Source: Favolaschia claudopus
Lineage: Eukaryota > Basidiomycota > Agaricomycetes > Agaricales > Mycenaceae
Assembly: GCA_037176885.1 (NCBI GenBank)
Contig: JAWWNJ010000079.1
Span: 620,001-684,000, forward strand
Direction: 5' to 3'
Length of the DNA stretch: 64,000 bases
The notes beneath the pieces were generated by a model. That model searched no databases. It worked only from the letters and a program-made list of their open reading frames with translations, and had not been told where the DNA came from. The position numbers were made by a program, and so were the translations under genes. Position 1 is the stretch's first letter; every line of letters begins with the position of its first letter. Below are positions 1 through 12,060 of the stretch, in pieces.

Positions 1-2080
1 GGCGATGGCGAGAAGCACCGTAGGGCGACGTTATTGACAATGCTTTGGGGAAATGACGGCGCTAAGGGCTAAGGACCCGGCCACTACACGCATTTGTGAC
101 GGCGGGAATGGAGACGAGGGCGAGGATGAACGAGGTTCGCTGTTCCGACATGCGCAGGAAGAGGGGGGAGGACGAGGCGAAGGCGTCGAGGACGACGGTG
201 TGGAGGTACGATCAGCACGTCGGACGTCCTCCGTCAACACTACAGCGCCGAGACGTGCTCAGATCGTCGCTCGGGGAATCATGGAGGAATGCACCGCTAG
301 CGCTTGCTATACATCCATACAACTCCAAGCCGACGCCGACGAGCCTCTTCCCCTGCCCATAGCCAGGCGTCTCCGGGTAGCTGCCTTCTACCGACGAGAA
401 CGACGGATTCAAGTCGAAGCGCGGGGGGGAGGGGAGTCAGGAGGGGTCGCCTAAGGTGGGGCGGAATGACAGTCGGCCTCCCACGAATACGTCTAGAGCC
501 CACCCATACCTCGAACACCCAACCCAATCTAATACAACACTCGGCTGCCTATGCCCGCGATACCAAAGTGACGCAAGACGGAGGACGGAAGACGCGTGCT
601 GGGGTGACATGATTCATGAGCCTCTCGCCGGCTTTATACAAAGGAGGAACGAGGACGTACCCTCAGTCGAATCAAAGTCCCTCGAAAGCTCGCTACCACC
701 TCCTCGTCTCCCTCCCGTTCCCGTTCCCGTTCACCGTTGCCCACGCATTGCGTCCTCCTCCTCGCCCACCACCATCCCGACACTCACACCGTCCGCTTAC
801 CCGGCCGTACATCGACGCTGCGGCGGATGCTGTGTCCTCGACCGTACGCGCCCGCAACAGAGAACAGTGGGCGCTGAGGAGATAGGAGATGGGGGCAGGG
901 TACGGTACCGAGCCCACGCACCGTACACCAACCCCGCTGCTTCCTCCACCATCCCTCGTACCTCCGCTACGCACCGGTAGTATGGGAGCCGCCGCAGCCA
1001 AATCAAAGGGACGGTCTTCCCAGTGCGCAGACGCATGATACCACGGACGTTGACGAGTGCTGACACGCCACGGAGTACGGGGTGCTTGAAATCCCCGCAG
1101 TCAAGTTCATCCTTCGGCGAGAGGAGGGATCGGAGGCGCGGGGGAGGGGCGAGAGCCTCAACGTGTGCGTCGGTGCCGGGTATGCAGCAGGGAAGCATTA
1201 CTGGGGGGTACGTCGAGGAGGAGAGGAATTTTCGCCGCTGTAGATGGCGGTCAGCGAAGTGGAGGGCGGAGGAATGAGAAATGCACGCACATCTGCAGGT
1301 TATAGCAGCATGATTCCGAGAAAACCTCCATGCAGATCGGCGAGGATGTGACAAGTAGACGGACGGCCGCAGAGTTCGAAAAAAAAATGACTCGCGCAAA
1401 GCATCACACTGCCGCGGAGTCAAAAGGGGACTTGAATTGAGGAAGGAGACCCTCAAACGAGACGAGTAGAAAAGGCTGGCGAGAATCACGCGCGGAACGA
1501 TAGGCTACACTGTGGGTGAATATGTTAGATGGGTTAGAGCGAAAGCGACGAGCATCACGACACACCTTGACGGCTTGACTTCATATGCACGATATCCACA
1601 CAAGAAGACGGCGTACTGTAAAGAGGATATCGACGCTTGCGAGAAGTGTCTGTGAACAGAGATGTTAGCGCGGCAAAAGACGAAATTCCCATGAACGTCG
1701 ACATACCTTGAAGTGCGATACCACGAAAAAGTGTTTGATGACTCGTTCATTTTCAGAGGACGGGGAAAGCCCAGGAGAGAAAGGAAAGCTTGAGCCCAAG
1801 GCAACAACGACGGAACATGGAAACGGGTTGTGCTAGGGGCTCCGCGCAAGACACTCTCGACGGCTTAGATATGACTCTACACCGCACTTGCTCGATGCAG
1901 CCGACGACGTCGAAAGTCATTCATATTGCTTGCTGCCTGAGAGCGGTGGTACACCCTAGACCTAAATAACCTCTCTTCGCTCGAAGAAGTCAACGACGAA
2001 GAGATGGAGGCCATTGAGTGATGTAGCGTCGACGACGAAGATGACGATGGCGAGGAGGTGTGACAATGTTGGCAGAAGGT
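1..2080. repeat. GC-rich low-complexity repeat upstream of left MYND pair
   Basis: This stretch is rich in GAGG, GACGACG and CCTC motifs and open in many frames, but no frame looks like a protein. Blocks recur at about 52,800-56,460, for example the AGGAACGAGGACGTACCCTC block near 645 and 54,995, and the GCGAAGGCGACGAGCATCACGACA block near 1540 and 55,940. Similarity is lower than in the MYND-containing part that follows. It therefore looks like an old non-coding repeat family that forms the upstream edge of the duplicated segment. I see no gene in it. Confidence 0.6.
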
Positions 2081-2214
2081 CACGCGTTATTCCTCCGTTA
2101 CAGTCCGTTACGCTCTGTTACGCTCTTGTTTCAAACCGCCATGATCATATGAGCATCGAAGTCGGCTCTCGTTCCCAACACAACTCTCTGCAACCTGTCA
2201 ACGGCGGTCTCTCG

Positions 2215-2357
2215 CTGGATCTGCGCTGGATGAATCACTAGTAATTATATGTCTGAATCATCTTGCTTTACTCAAATCCGAGCCCGACTGGATCTGCGCT
2301 GGATAAATCACTAATTATATGTCTGAATCATCTCGCCTTCCTCAAATCCGAGCCCGA
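2215..2357 (+). repeat. Two-copy tandem repeat, unit about 73 bp
   Basis: A unit that starts CTGGATCTGCGCTGGAT and ends near AAATCCGAGCCCGA occurs twice in a row (2215-2287 and 2288-2357) with a few substitutions. The same doublet is in the right copy near 56,798-56,945, so the tandem event came before the segmental duplication. It lies in the upstream region of the MYND gene. No function is apparent. Confidence 0.75.
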
Positions 2358-3213
2358 GTCCGACGAGTCGACTCGTCGTGAATTCAATGTCTCGCTGTTC
2401 GCCTCGTCCCTCGCACACGGTTTCCAAGTACGTCAGACTCAACAAGGAGTCGGATTGAATATGCTTTGAATCCAGGCCAGCGTAAAAAACACTGGTAAGC
2501 AGGTAGCTTACTGATGTTGAAGTTGAGTGCTTCTTGAAAGAGTTGGAAGTTCAAGAATCAATTGACTCGGGGTCTTTCTTTCAGCTCATTGTAAGTTCTA
2601 TAAGTTACCTCACGGCGCACGCTGACTACCTTTGCAAGGAAGCTTGTTTTGTCTACTACGCCCGCTCATAATCCAATGACATTTCCCTGCTCATTCTGAT
2701 TCAAGTTCACCTCTTGGAAATTTTGAACTTGAGACCACTTGATGTCTCTGAAGCCTTCATTCACCAATAGCCTTAGATATCCTCAATTCCGCCCTCGAAT
2801 TTATCAACCGAACTCCCTCTGCTCCGTCATTACCCCAAACGAACACGCTCCGACGCAACTTTCCACAAGACAAAGGCGGTTTTGTTCATGACTCTGAGTC
2901 AAATTTGTGTTGTCCGACGAGTACTTGAACGTTTCGTCTAGGAAGTTTCTACATCTGTTCAACTGTGCGGCCAGGAATGGATTTTCGGATTTGAATTTCA
3001 TCTGCTTCTTGTTCCTCGGAAATCAATTGTCTGAGTATATTACGGATGTTCAACACATTCTTTCTCTTGCCTGACACAGAAAACCAATAGCATTTGACCG
3101 TTTGGCGTCGCAACTTTGACCACGATGCGGCAATCACCGAGACGACCGTTCTGATCAATGTCTCTGATCGTCACACACCTCTCTCTCCCTCACCACCACG
3201 CTCATGGAGCACA

Positions 3214-5276
3214 ATGCATGCCTCACTCAAGCTATCCAATCTATCTAGGCTTCCATTCTCGTTGAAGGTAGATGCTGGCTTGAACCACTTTTTGAATCTT
3301 TGATTTTGACTTTTGATTTATTTTCTCGAAGAACCGCGCGCGGGGAGTTTTATCTGCGTCTCTCGAGCAAGCCGCGCAGGATGTTAAGAAATTCTGTACA
3401 GATGTTCCAACGATATCCTCGGACAATCGCCCATTCCTACTCCCAGTATTCTACACGTTTCTCGACCCACTCCAAATCCCCGCTACCGTCGATCAGCTTC
3501 GTTCGACTCCAACATCCGAGGTGTTGGGGGCATCCCAGACCGACGTCATTCGAAACCGCGTGCTGCTCACCTTCTACAGTCTACAATCCATCCAAGCCAT
3601 ACTTGCTCTAGATTCCATTTCCCTCCAGGCGTTATCCGCCCTATGGGCGTGTATCTGGCCATGGATCAGTTTTCTTGACGGCTACAGCGACAATTTACCT
3701 GAATGCAACATTCCGGCGACAACAAAACTTTCCACGTTTGCGACTCTGATCAACTTCTTCGCGAATCACGTTGGAAAGGAAATCTTTTCTTCGCCTGGTG
3801 TATTCGCAGTCGTCGGGAGGACGTGGGCTCACCTCCTAACTTGCTACAAGTCGAATGATGATGCTGGAATCATCGTCGATGAGGCGTTATCCGATATCTC
3901 ACAATTCATAACTCAGGCTGCCGAACACATCAGAAAGCACCCGGATTCTCTCGACGACCTCGGTAAAGGAGCTGGTGGACTCGTCTCACGTCTTCCCTCA
4001 ATGGTGGTTTCCCACCTCCGACATTTCATCCCTCATTCAGACACCGTCGTCACGAAAGACATCGCCACCACGGTGTGCGGCATGGTGCCGTTCTTCTTCG
4101 AGGACGTTCAGAAGCATTTTCCGGCGTTTTCACGTGCCCTTTTATCGTGCGGGGCCGTTCCCGCTTTGATAACGGTTCTACGAGCATTCGGCCCAGATCA
4201 AATGCTCGTGGAACAGATTTTTGCGCTTTCGGTGGTGCACATATCATACTTTCCGCGTCACAAATCCATTACCGAAGCACTTCGAGCTGGACTCTTTCCG
4301 GCATTGTTTTCTTACAATACAGGTCGTTGGAAGGGGGCAGCTGTATTGTGGCTAAAGAATCTCTTGAGCCGCATACTCCCTGGTTCCACGATTTATCGAT
4401 CGACGCTCGTGCAGCTTCGGCTTTCCCTTGCGGAGCGGGACAGTTGGGACGCGGCGTCTACGTTCACGACTGACAATCTATCTGATTGGAATGCGTTTCT
4501 CGAACTCGCTAACAGTCGGTTTCAGATTTTGAATGACTACGATAGCGGGATTCTGAAAGCGCCAAAAATGTGTAATAACATGCAGGTGCGTTTCGCTTGT
4601 TATATCTGGCGATACATATACTGATATGACCTCTACTAGTGTATGGCACTCTATTCAGATGATGATATACAAGCCTGCGGCGGCTGCCGACTCTTTCGAT
4701 ACTGCTCTAAGGACTGTCAGTTAACGGATTGGCGAAACGACCACCGTTGGGTATGCGCTCCTCTTTCCTCTCACCGGAACGGTATGATACGTTCACCTCC
4801 TCCGCACCGTCAATCAATCGCTAAACGCAACCCACCCAGACTATTCAACCAACAGCGCGCGAGACAAGTCCTTCCTACGTGCTCTCCTACACCACGACTA
4901 TGACACCCACCGAGAAATCATCGCGCGCGAATATCTTCGCTTTGCTTTAGAGGGCCCTAATCTCCTACCGGTTCTCGTCTTCGGCTACATCCACGGCGCG
5001 TGCAGCATTGAGGTGGATCCATTGACCCTATTGATCAACACGTTGGACTTCGAAGCCGCGCTGGCGGTGACTCGCGACGGACGGATTCAGTATCAAATCA
5101 TGGCGGTCATGAACGGGGAAAAGCCAAGTTGCTTGTTGTTTCCTTTCCGTGAGGTCGGCAGGAACTTCTGGGAGGAGTTGAGGGCGTATGCCGCTTCTTT
5201 ACCGTTGGATGGAAATGCATTGGGACGGCTAGACGAGTATCTGCCGGTGGTCTTGGAATTAATGCAAAGGGAATGA
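3214..5276 (+). CDS. MYND-type zinc-finger protein, left plus-strand copy
   Basis: Four exons: 3214-3267, 3332-4585, 4640-4781 and 4840-5276, predicting 628 residues with all phases consistent. Exon 1 encodes only M-H-A-S-L-K-L-S-N-L and a few more residues. Exon 2 (418 residues) looks like a helical, HEAT/armadillo-like region by composition (inference). Exon 3 carries a MYND zinc finger at about residues 432-475, with CGGC, YCSKDCQ, DW and H-x3-C. Exon 4 is a C-terminal domain beginning NSARDKSFL. MYND fingers usually bind protein partners; the target here is unknown. It is near-identical to the gene at 57903 and converges with the minus-strand MYND gene at 5608, leaving 331 bp between stop codons. 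The start is chosen because all MYND genes in the window begin M-H before an intron. The N-terminal open frame is not continuous with exon 2, so intron 1 is required. No disabling mutation is seen. Confidence 0.88.
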
Positions 5277-5607
5277 GGCGGGAAGTTTTTTTAATTATAA
5301 TTAATCAAGGTATTCAAAATGAATTTACGGGAGACTCATTCTCGCCGTCGATGAAGGAATCTGGAACCTTGCAGCTGTCCGACGGTGATGTAGATGGGTA
5401 TCGGTCTGACAATGTTTCAAACAGTAATTCATGACTTCAAGTTCTCAATCAAACTCCCAAGACAGCGGATAGGTACAAGAGTGTTACTCTCAGAAAGCCG
5501 AGATGGTTAGTGCAAGTCTTTACGAAGCCTATGCAGCACAGAGATACAATCCACAAATAAGTAGTGATTCCTAGAATTCTAGATCCCTGCGTCCGATGCT
5601 AGTTGAT
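5277..5607. other. Convergent intergenic region with empty transposon site
   Basis: This is a short AT-rich stretch between two convergent MYND stop codons. At about 5425 it holds a single CAGTAATT followed by CATGAC. In the right copy the same 8 bases flank an 871-bp insertion, so this is the unoccupied site. I see no gene or clear terminator signal. Confidence 0.75.
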
Positions 5608-7708
5608 TCAATCCGCGTGCCACCAACGTCTATTCACCCCATCCCAGCTGGGCATCAGAGTTAGTATCTCTGTCAAGAACTGATCCATTCCCTCATCGCC
5701 CGAATCGGGTGGAACCCTCGCCGATATCTTTCTCAGCCCTGAGACAAAATTCGGAGTCTGCGCACCGAATCGCACGGGCAGGAGCCAGATATCTGGGTTT
5801 TCATTCCCCCCGTCAGACACTTTAATGAGATGGAAGAGGACCCTATCGCAGCAAGTGATCATCGCCGCCTCCTCGTCGCTGAAGGAAGGATCCATCTCTT
5901 TTAGGGCCCCAACCTCGACTTTCGGGTGGCCGCTCGAATAGTCGAACAAAGTATATGGTACTTGGTCCGGGTGATTCAACGCGAATTGCAGGTATTTCGC
6001 GGCAATTTTCTTGCCTAGGCTCCCGTAGTCTTCGTGAACTAGAACCTCGAAAAACCACTTATCGCGCGCACTCATTGACGCATCGGCTACCATTCCACAT
6101 TGAGTTATCAATACTTATTCCGCCGTCAAAAGTTACTCACTCTTCCGACGCGACAAGAGAATTGGGCAGACTTGACGATGTGCGTCACGCCAGTCGACGG
6201 CTTGACAATCCCTGGAACAATATCGTGATATCTTGCAGCCACTGCAGACTTTGAGCGCGGATTTAGCTTTTGCGTCAGCACACTATTCATGTCTTCAGGC
6301 CGACATGACGAAGAACCGACTTATAAAACCACACACCTGTACATTATGACAGGCCATAACAACCTTCCGAATTCCTGTGGCATAGTTATCAATATGCTCC
6401 AGTCGATACCCGACAAGTCCTGTGAGCATTTTCCAAACTTCAACCGGAGGTAAATCGTGAGCCATTCCTTCAAGCGGAAAGACGGTAGCCACATCCAACC
6501 CGTCGACCTGCGGAAGAGATTCGCGAAGCTGGGCGAGGACGGAATAGTAAACCGTTGACGGGATGAGTTCGATGAGTACTCGGCCGAGGGATATGAATGA
6601 CCGACTGGCGAATAGCGCGGGTAAAAGACCAGCACGCAGAGATTCGACGACCCATCTATGACGAGGAGTAGCTGAGAGAAGGCGCTCCACATATCTCAGC
6701 ACGGCTTCAGCCCGGTCCGTTCCCATCGAAGGATCGCAGACGAGGAGACCAAATTTTGTAGCGGTGCTCACAAGCCCCTGCTTGAAGAGCTCACCCCCGA
6801 ACGCACTGGGGATCTGGTCATGGGTCCCATGGTCATATTGGCGTATCCCACTCATCATGAATATGAAAAGATTTCCGAGCGTAGCGACGGAATGCTCGAG
6901 ATCTTCAGCCCCCCTCCGCAATATAGCGGTTCGCAAGTCCCACAACGAGACAAGCAATATGTGTAACATTACCCCCGCTGCCGAGCAGCAAGTCATCAAA
7001 CGCTGACCAGTCAGAATCTTCTTGAGAAAACCAACTTCGAAAGAAATGCGTCATGTAGCTCAATCCTGCATCTTCTTCGCTAGTCAACGGGCGCTGAGAA
7101 AGATGCAGAATTCGCAATGCCTTCCCAACTATGCGGCACAGGTTCTTCATCGAGCCACGCATCAGTTCTCTGACGCTCTTGTCCGCTTCGTCAAATGCGT
7201 AGCACAAAGACACGTAGGCCGAATATTCCTCCGCGGGCGTCACACTGGTATGATCCACCAAGGAGAGCGTGTCGTGGTATTCGTCCAGGAATTCAATCCA
7301 CGGCCAGAATCGCGTCCAGAGATCCCTGAGGGCCGCAGCGGGAAGGGAATGGTCCATGATAACGTCGATTACGTTTCGTAGAGTGACGAAGGCTGAAAAT
7401 GTATCGGTTATGATGTCGTCCGCATACGATTCTTCCTCATGGAGCCGAGAAACAATGCCTGGAATACGGGCTGGATCAAGGATTGCGTAGAATGCGGGAA
7501 GGAGGAGAGCGCGGTCCTCAATGCTTAGGTCCTGGGTCACATCCGCGAACCTTTGTCTTTCTTCCAGGCTCGGATTGGTAGAAGCGGCAGCGATGGCCAG
7601 AGACTTCGGAGATTCAGTGTAGCTCATGAGCTTGAAGACTTGAGAAATAAGTACCCGGATCGAGCGTCGAAGTTTGGATAGATTGGACAGTCTGAGGCTC
7701 GAGTGCAT
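5608..7708 (-). pseudogene. MYND-type zinc-finger gene, left minus-strand copy, frameshifted
   Basis: Exons on the minus strand are 7708-7655, 7603-6337, 6282-6141 and 6086-5608, in the same places as in the intact right copy (61200-63295). Exon 2 is 1267 nt here against 1266 nt in the copy, because a run of five C is six C long at 6909-6914. The frame then reaches a stop a few codons later, removing the MYND finger (VCSGC, YCSRECQ, DWRDAH) and the C-terminal domain that starts MSARDKWFF. Everything downstream is still open in the shifted frame, so the lesion is either recent or an assembly error. If functional, it would be a 646-residue relative of the gene at 48221. Confidence 0.85.
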
Positions 7709-7711
7709 CAT

Positions 7712-8259
7712 GGTGGTGTGAAAGAGAATTCGGGCATCACCGCCGTCACGCAACGTGACTACGTAAGCGATTCGCTTCAAAGTTGAAATATTGAAAAATA
7801 ACGGGTTCAGGTACTTATATTGAAAATCTGCTGCCAAATTTCGACATTGAATTCAGATATTCTGAATCCGATTTGAATCTCGGCCAGTAGAAAGCAGGTA
7901 GCAGAGTATGGGAAATTGAGGAATCAGTGCTCCAATGTTAGGGGTTCAATACTTATTGAGTCGGCCACCCTGTTGGTCTTTCAGTTCCTTTTGCTTTTAT
8001 ACCTGCCAGTTCATGCTGACTCTCTGGCTCGCGACTCCCCCCGAATCTGCTATCAACTACTTGATCTCTTCAAAACATTTGAGGATGACAATTTTGGCTG
8101 ATGATTTGACATCGGACCAACGGCATAAGACGTTAGACGTTTTACGTGCGTTCATCAATGCAGATCTTCTTTACGACATCTTAAAAGCTCTCAAGCCTCC
8201 TGGCTCTAACTTCGATCCTTTCTCCCTACCCTCGAGTCCAACCCATATATTTGCTCAGA
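7712..8259. other. Intergenic region shared by both segment copies
   Basis: This region separates the divergent MYND and dehydrogenase start sites. It aligns with 63300-64000, apart from the 0.2-kb element found only on the right. Short open frames are present but look accidental. Regulatory signals for both genes probably lie here (inference), but no specific box could be assigned. Confidence 0.6.
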
Positions 8260-9248
8260 ATGCCTTCACTCTCTACCGTCCGCGCCTCCAACGCGTCCTT
8301 CTCCCCCACCTACACTCCCGTCGCCATCTTCGTCGGCGGAACTGCTGGTATCGGCCAAGGCATGGCCCAAGCCTTCGCGCGCCACACAAAAGGCAACGCC
8401 CACATCGTCCTCGTCGGACGCAACCGCACCGCAGCCGAGTCCATCATTAAAACATTCCCCAAACCCACCACGCCCGGCATCACGCACGAATTCGTCGAAT
8501 GCGACGTGACCTCAATGAAACACGTCCACCGCGTCGCGGAGACGCTGCGCACGCGCTTCCCGAAGGTGAATTTCCTCGTATTGACGACCGGGGTGGCGAC
8601 GCTGGACGGCAGGACCGAGACTGAGGAGGGGATTGATCGCAAGTTGGCATTGCATTATTACGGGCGGTGGAGGTTTATCAGGGATTTGGTGCCGGCGCTC
8701 GAAGAAGCGCACAAAGCCGGCGAGGACGCGAAGGTGATCTCGGTCCTCGCTGCAGGACGTGGCGGGGAAATCGATCTGGAGGATCTTGGGTTGAAGAAGC
8801 ACTATAGCGTTGCGAATGCACATACAAGCGGGACGACGTATAACGATCTCATGGTCAAGGCGCGTATCCGCTTGCCTTTGACATACGCATGATGCTTCAT
8901 TCGACTGACCTTCATCTCGTGCTGTAGGACTTCGCCGCACGCCACCCCGGCCTCACGTTCATCCACTCCTACCCCAGCATCGTCACCACCGACGTCCTCA
9001 AAAAATCCCCCAACCGCAGTCTCCGCATCGCGAACATCTTCCTCGTACCTCTCCTGCGCCCGTTCATCTACAACGCTGAGACCTGCGGTGAGCATCAGCT
9101 GTATGCCTTGCTCAACGCGGGGCCGGGCGCCGTGCGCACGAAGGACAATGGCGACGATATGGGGTGGGCGAGTAATTATTTTGGGTCGGAGGAGGCGATG
9201 AGGAAGTTGTGGGAGCATACGGAGGAGGTGACCAGTACGCGGGCTTGA
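8260..9248 (+). CDS. Short-chain dehydrogenase/reductase-like protein
   Basis: Two exons, 8260-8859 and 8928-9248, give 306 residues. Residues about 20-30 contain VGGTAGIG, the G-x3-G-I-G dinucleotide-binding loop of the Rossmann fold, followed by a typical ECDVT segment. The usual catalytic Tyr-x3-Lys is not clear: the equivalent stretch reads TYNDLMVK, with methionine where lysine is expected. It may be an atypical or inactive SDR. ATG 8260 is the first methionine before the Rossmann strand. The only intron that keeps the SDR homology (K-D-F-A-A-R-H-P) has a GC donor, AAG|GCGCGT, and a GTAG acceptor. Its upstream region is part of the segmental duplication, so a second copy probably lies just past the right end of the window. 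Substrate unknown. Confidence 0.82.
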
Positions 9249-9329
9249 TTGAGGGTTTAAGTCAGTGAAACTATGTCGTTCGCGAAGAAGTCTGAGTTGT
9301 ACACCACGCCTGTTATTATTGTAATCCAC

Positions 9330-9960
9330 TAACATTCCCCACTCATCTTGATTCAAGTTCGCGTCCTGGAAATTTCGGACGAAATTTACTGGATTCATTT
9401 GAAACCTTCATTCAACAATAGAGCTAACTATCCTCGATTCTACCCTCAATGAACAAGCGCTCGAACATGCGACTCAACTCTGCAAAGGATAGCTGGTCGT
9501 TATTCTCGAATCTCAACTCATCAAGTTCAAGTTTCCGTTTCAAATTCAGATCAATTGTCCGCAGAGCACTTGTATTTCTTGTACTTACTGACAAGAAGCT
9601 TTTACATCTGTTCAGCATTATTCCCGTATTTTAGGGCATCCAATCGAACTATCAATACAACAGTACTTCCACCTCAACGCTCGCAAGTCACTGGTGGCGG
9701 TAGAAATTTGTAAATCAGAATTCTCACAGGCTTGAAACTCTGATTTCATCGCTTTTGTCGGTCGAAATTAATCGCCTTTATTCTCATCTCTCCGCTACCT
9801 CGCACAGAAAAACAACAACACTGACGAGTATGCGGCGATCACCGACGCCCTGTTGCGATCAATATCACTGATCGTCACAGAGCCTTCTGTTCCTCACCAC
9901 CACGTACTTATGGCCCCGACACCGTGCACGGCTCGCTCAAACTGTCCAATCTATCTAGGC
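9330..9960 (+). pseudogene. Relic of a MYND gene: promoter plus first exon only
   Basis: From about 9330 the sequence resembles the regions upstream of the MYND genes at 3214 and 57903, including the TGATTCAAGTTC, CTTCATTCA and GATCAATATCACTGATCGTCA blocks. It ends in a first exon encoding H-G-S-L-K-L-S-N-L-S-R. The start codon is now GTG (9924-9926) and similarity stops soon after 9960, with no exon 2. It is thus a truncated third copy. It still carries the roughly 110-bp block that the left full copy lacks, which makes it useful as an outgroup. Confidence 0.72.
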
Positions 9961-10970
9961 ACCCCGGAAATGAATCACAGCTTTATACAAACACCAACGC
10001 GTAGGCGCTCTACGCCCCCTCACTCCAGGCTCTGGCTCGCCCGAGTCGCGCCCTCAGTGGTCACTCACATTCGCAAGACGATCATCGCTCGAAGGCCTTG
10101 GGGCGTAGGAACGGGGCTGCGTCCGAGGTATGTATGTATGAATGAATGCGCCGCCGGATGCCTATGGTGACGGCCAGATCGAGTATAATGCGGCCCTTGG
10201 AATAGACGGATGGAAACCCGCTGGTTATACAGTGGTTTGTATAGAAGGCATCCCCACATTCGTTTCACAGCCCAAATACTGCTAATGATAATTCCTGGAC
10301 AGGATATCATAACGACCGTGCGGTGGCTACACGCATCACATCGTCCCTCAAACACAGCGTCTGGAATTGGTAATAAATGTAATTTGATTTTCCTACCCAA
10401 CCAAAGCCGTTTCTGTTTCCAGCGAAATCCCATTCCGAGTCTCCTCCTAACATAATCACGCAAATCGGATCCGGTTCCGTCTTTCGTTCGACCGAAATAT
10501 TGTCAAACAGTACGGCGAGTATTCCCCGTTCATCGCCGTTTTTCAATCGCGCTGTGAGTCCGTTCATAATACATTCAATTCAACTTTCATCTCAGTCCCT
10601 TCCAGAGTCCAGACCATACTAGATGTCATTGAATGATAGATTCCTCCCCCGCTTTTACATTGAATGGAATGCAGCCCGTTGAGGAATTACATCTGCTCTC
10701 GGCGAAGGTCGGAAAAGTTCTCTCTTTGAGCGACATGGATCTGTTTTGTATTCAATCCATGTTCAACCGCGGGAACACTTGGCACGGGCTGATGCGGACT
10801 GGACTGCGATGAGTATTCGAGGACTGGGTGTTGGTATGTATTGAAAACAGCTTTATTCTGATTTCAGGAACGCCTCAAGTCTGTGCACATTCAGTTCCTT
10901 CGAGACCATTCTTCAAGTTCTCGCATTCAGCTCGGTAACGTCGTGATATTTCTAACCTAAATATAAGTTC
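9961..10970. other. Intergenic, no gene recognised
   Basis: This stretch of about 1 kb contains a short TATG-type microsatellite near 10130 and scattered short open frames with no coherent protein. I see no gene, RNA or repeat boundary I can support. Confidence 0.5.
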
Positions 10971-10976
10971 TCATGG

Positions 10977-10983
10977 TATAAAA
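10977..10983 (+). promoter_or_regulatory. TATA box of the secreted-protein gene at 11067
   Basis: TATAAAA, in the context GGTATAAAAG, lies 84 bp upstream of the ATG. The paralogue at 20320 has TATAAAA at a similar distance, which supports a conserved core promoter. Confidence 0.6.
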
Positions 10984-11066
10984 GTCACTCGATTATCGCG
11001 AAACCTCGCTACTTCATCGCAGAGGTGGTACTCACGAACTAACTCAACCTCCAGACTCGCATATAA

Positions 11067-12060
11067 ATGAAGGTCTCGTTCTCTAGTGTCGTCGCTCTAG
11101 CCCTCGTCGCAGCAGCCCCGGTTCTCGCAGCCGTCGTTGCTCGCGTTGAGGGGGAAATCACCGACGCCGTCCCGGGCAAGGTAAATATGATTATCCTCGA
11201 CCTCGTGTACGGCGCTCAACGCAGGATTTCTCAGTGGCTGAGTATCGAGCAAGGGATCAGTAAGACCTCTGTTCCTACTATACTCACTCAACGCACCTCT
11301 CATCGTAAACGCCCTTGCAGCTTACCACAACAGCACCTCCGACCCGTTGGTCAAGCGTGTCGGTACCGGTGCGTCTGCTTTACGGCTTCATTTCTTGCTA
11401 GTTTCATATTTGAGCGTTAAACTCAGAGGTTGTCACTTGCTATGGCTTCGGAACGAAGGCGCGTTCCATACAAATAAGTTCGCGCCACTGGCAGCTAACA
11501 AAACACCGTCTAGGCCGATCGTGCTCCAATCGTTTCGGTCATCGACGACTGGTGCGGGTGCGTATCAGGAGCCTCTGGCATTATACCTCTTCCTTCCAAT
11601 TTGCCATGATGCCTCTGCAGCAAAGTAATCGGCACACACGTTAACAACGGCCAAACCGTCTGGGTCCGTCAATAAATCTTTCTCCTCTAAGTTCAATGAT
11701 CATTCATATAAGATTGCCCGGACTTGAAATAGGCTCGCTACAACTACGGCAGTTTCACGGTGTACGTTAGCGGGGAGGCTATCAATGGGTGAGTTCTCAA
11801 GTTTACGGTGCTTCACGTTCCGCATCGTTGAAACGATTCATTTAGATGCAACTTTGTCATTGACGGGAACTGTAACCGCCTTCTCCGCCTCCCCGTCGAT
11901 GGGTGCAATACCAGCGGCGTTAACGGCAAGCAGGTGAGGTGTTGGTAAGATGAATAAGTTGAGATGTAGCTGACTGCAACTTTCACCTAAGGGTGGATAT
12001 GAGACGGATCTCTGTGGGCAGTGGCGCACTGATCCTGGCTGCTGCGGCTCAGACGTCTAG
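11067..12060 (+). CDS. Small secreted cysteine-rich protein (paralogue 1)
   Basis: Nine exons: 11067-11180, 11235-11259, 11321-11362, 11427-11458, 11514-11557, 11621-11663, 11733-11788, 11846-11933 and 11992-12060, giving 170 residues with consistent phase throughout. The first 20 or so residues (MKVSFSSVVALALVAAAPVL) form a signal peptide. The C-terminal half is cysteine-rich (CYGFG, DDWC, GCNF, GNC, DGCN, DLCG, GCCG) and ends with an NGKQGG...CGQWRTDPG pattern, which I recall from uncharacterised secreted fungal proteins. Function is unknown; an extracellular or effector-like role is inference. Intron 4 has a GC donor (AAG|GCGCGT). Its acceptor for exon 6 differs from the paralogue and adds one lysine codon. 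The paralogue at 20320 shares all splice positions. Confidence 0.82.

Larger units (their letters stand above)
2080..8208 (+). repeat. Segmental duplication, left copy (partner 56463-64000)
   Basis: From the CACGCGTTATTCCTCCGTTA motif near 2080 to position 8208 the sequence aligns almost base for base with 56463-64000, in the same orientation, about 54 kb apart. It carries the convergent MYND pair at 3214 and 5608. The right copy is about 1.4 kb longer. Nearly all of that excess is explained by an 871-bp transposon, two 0.2-kb elements and about 110 bp before the plus-strand MYND gene. The right copy is still matching when the window ends, so its far boundary is not seen. Confidence 0.9.

Noticed and set aside
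797..1489. 230-codon minus-strand open frame
   Set aside because: It lies in the GC-rich repeat, has low-complexity composition, and the related copy near 55,200-55,880 does not keep the frame.
8512..9398. Minus-strand frames opposite the dehydrogenase
   Set aside because: Antisense shadows of the SDR exons; the plus strand gives the Rossmann motif.
11459..11513. Retention of intron 4 in the secreted-protein genes
   Set aside because: The retained sequence shifts the frame here, and in the paralogue (22805-22873) it brings in a stop, losing the conserved cysteines.
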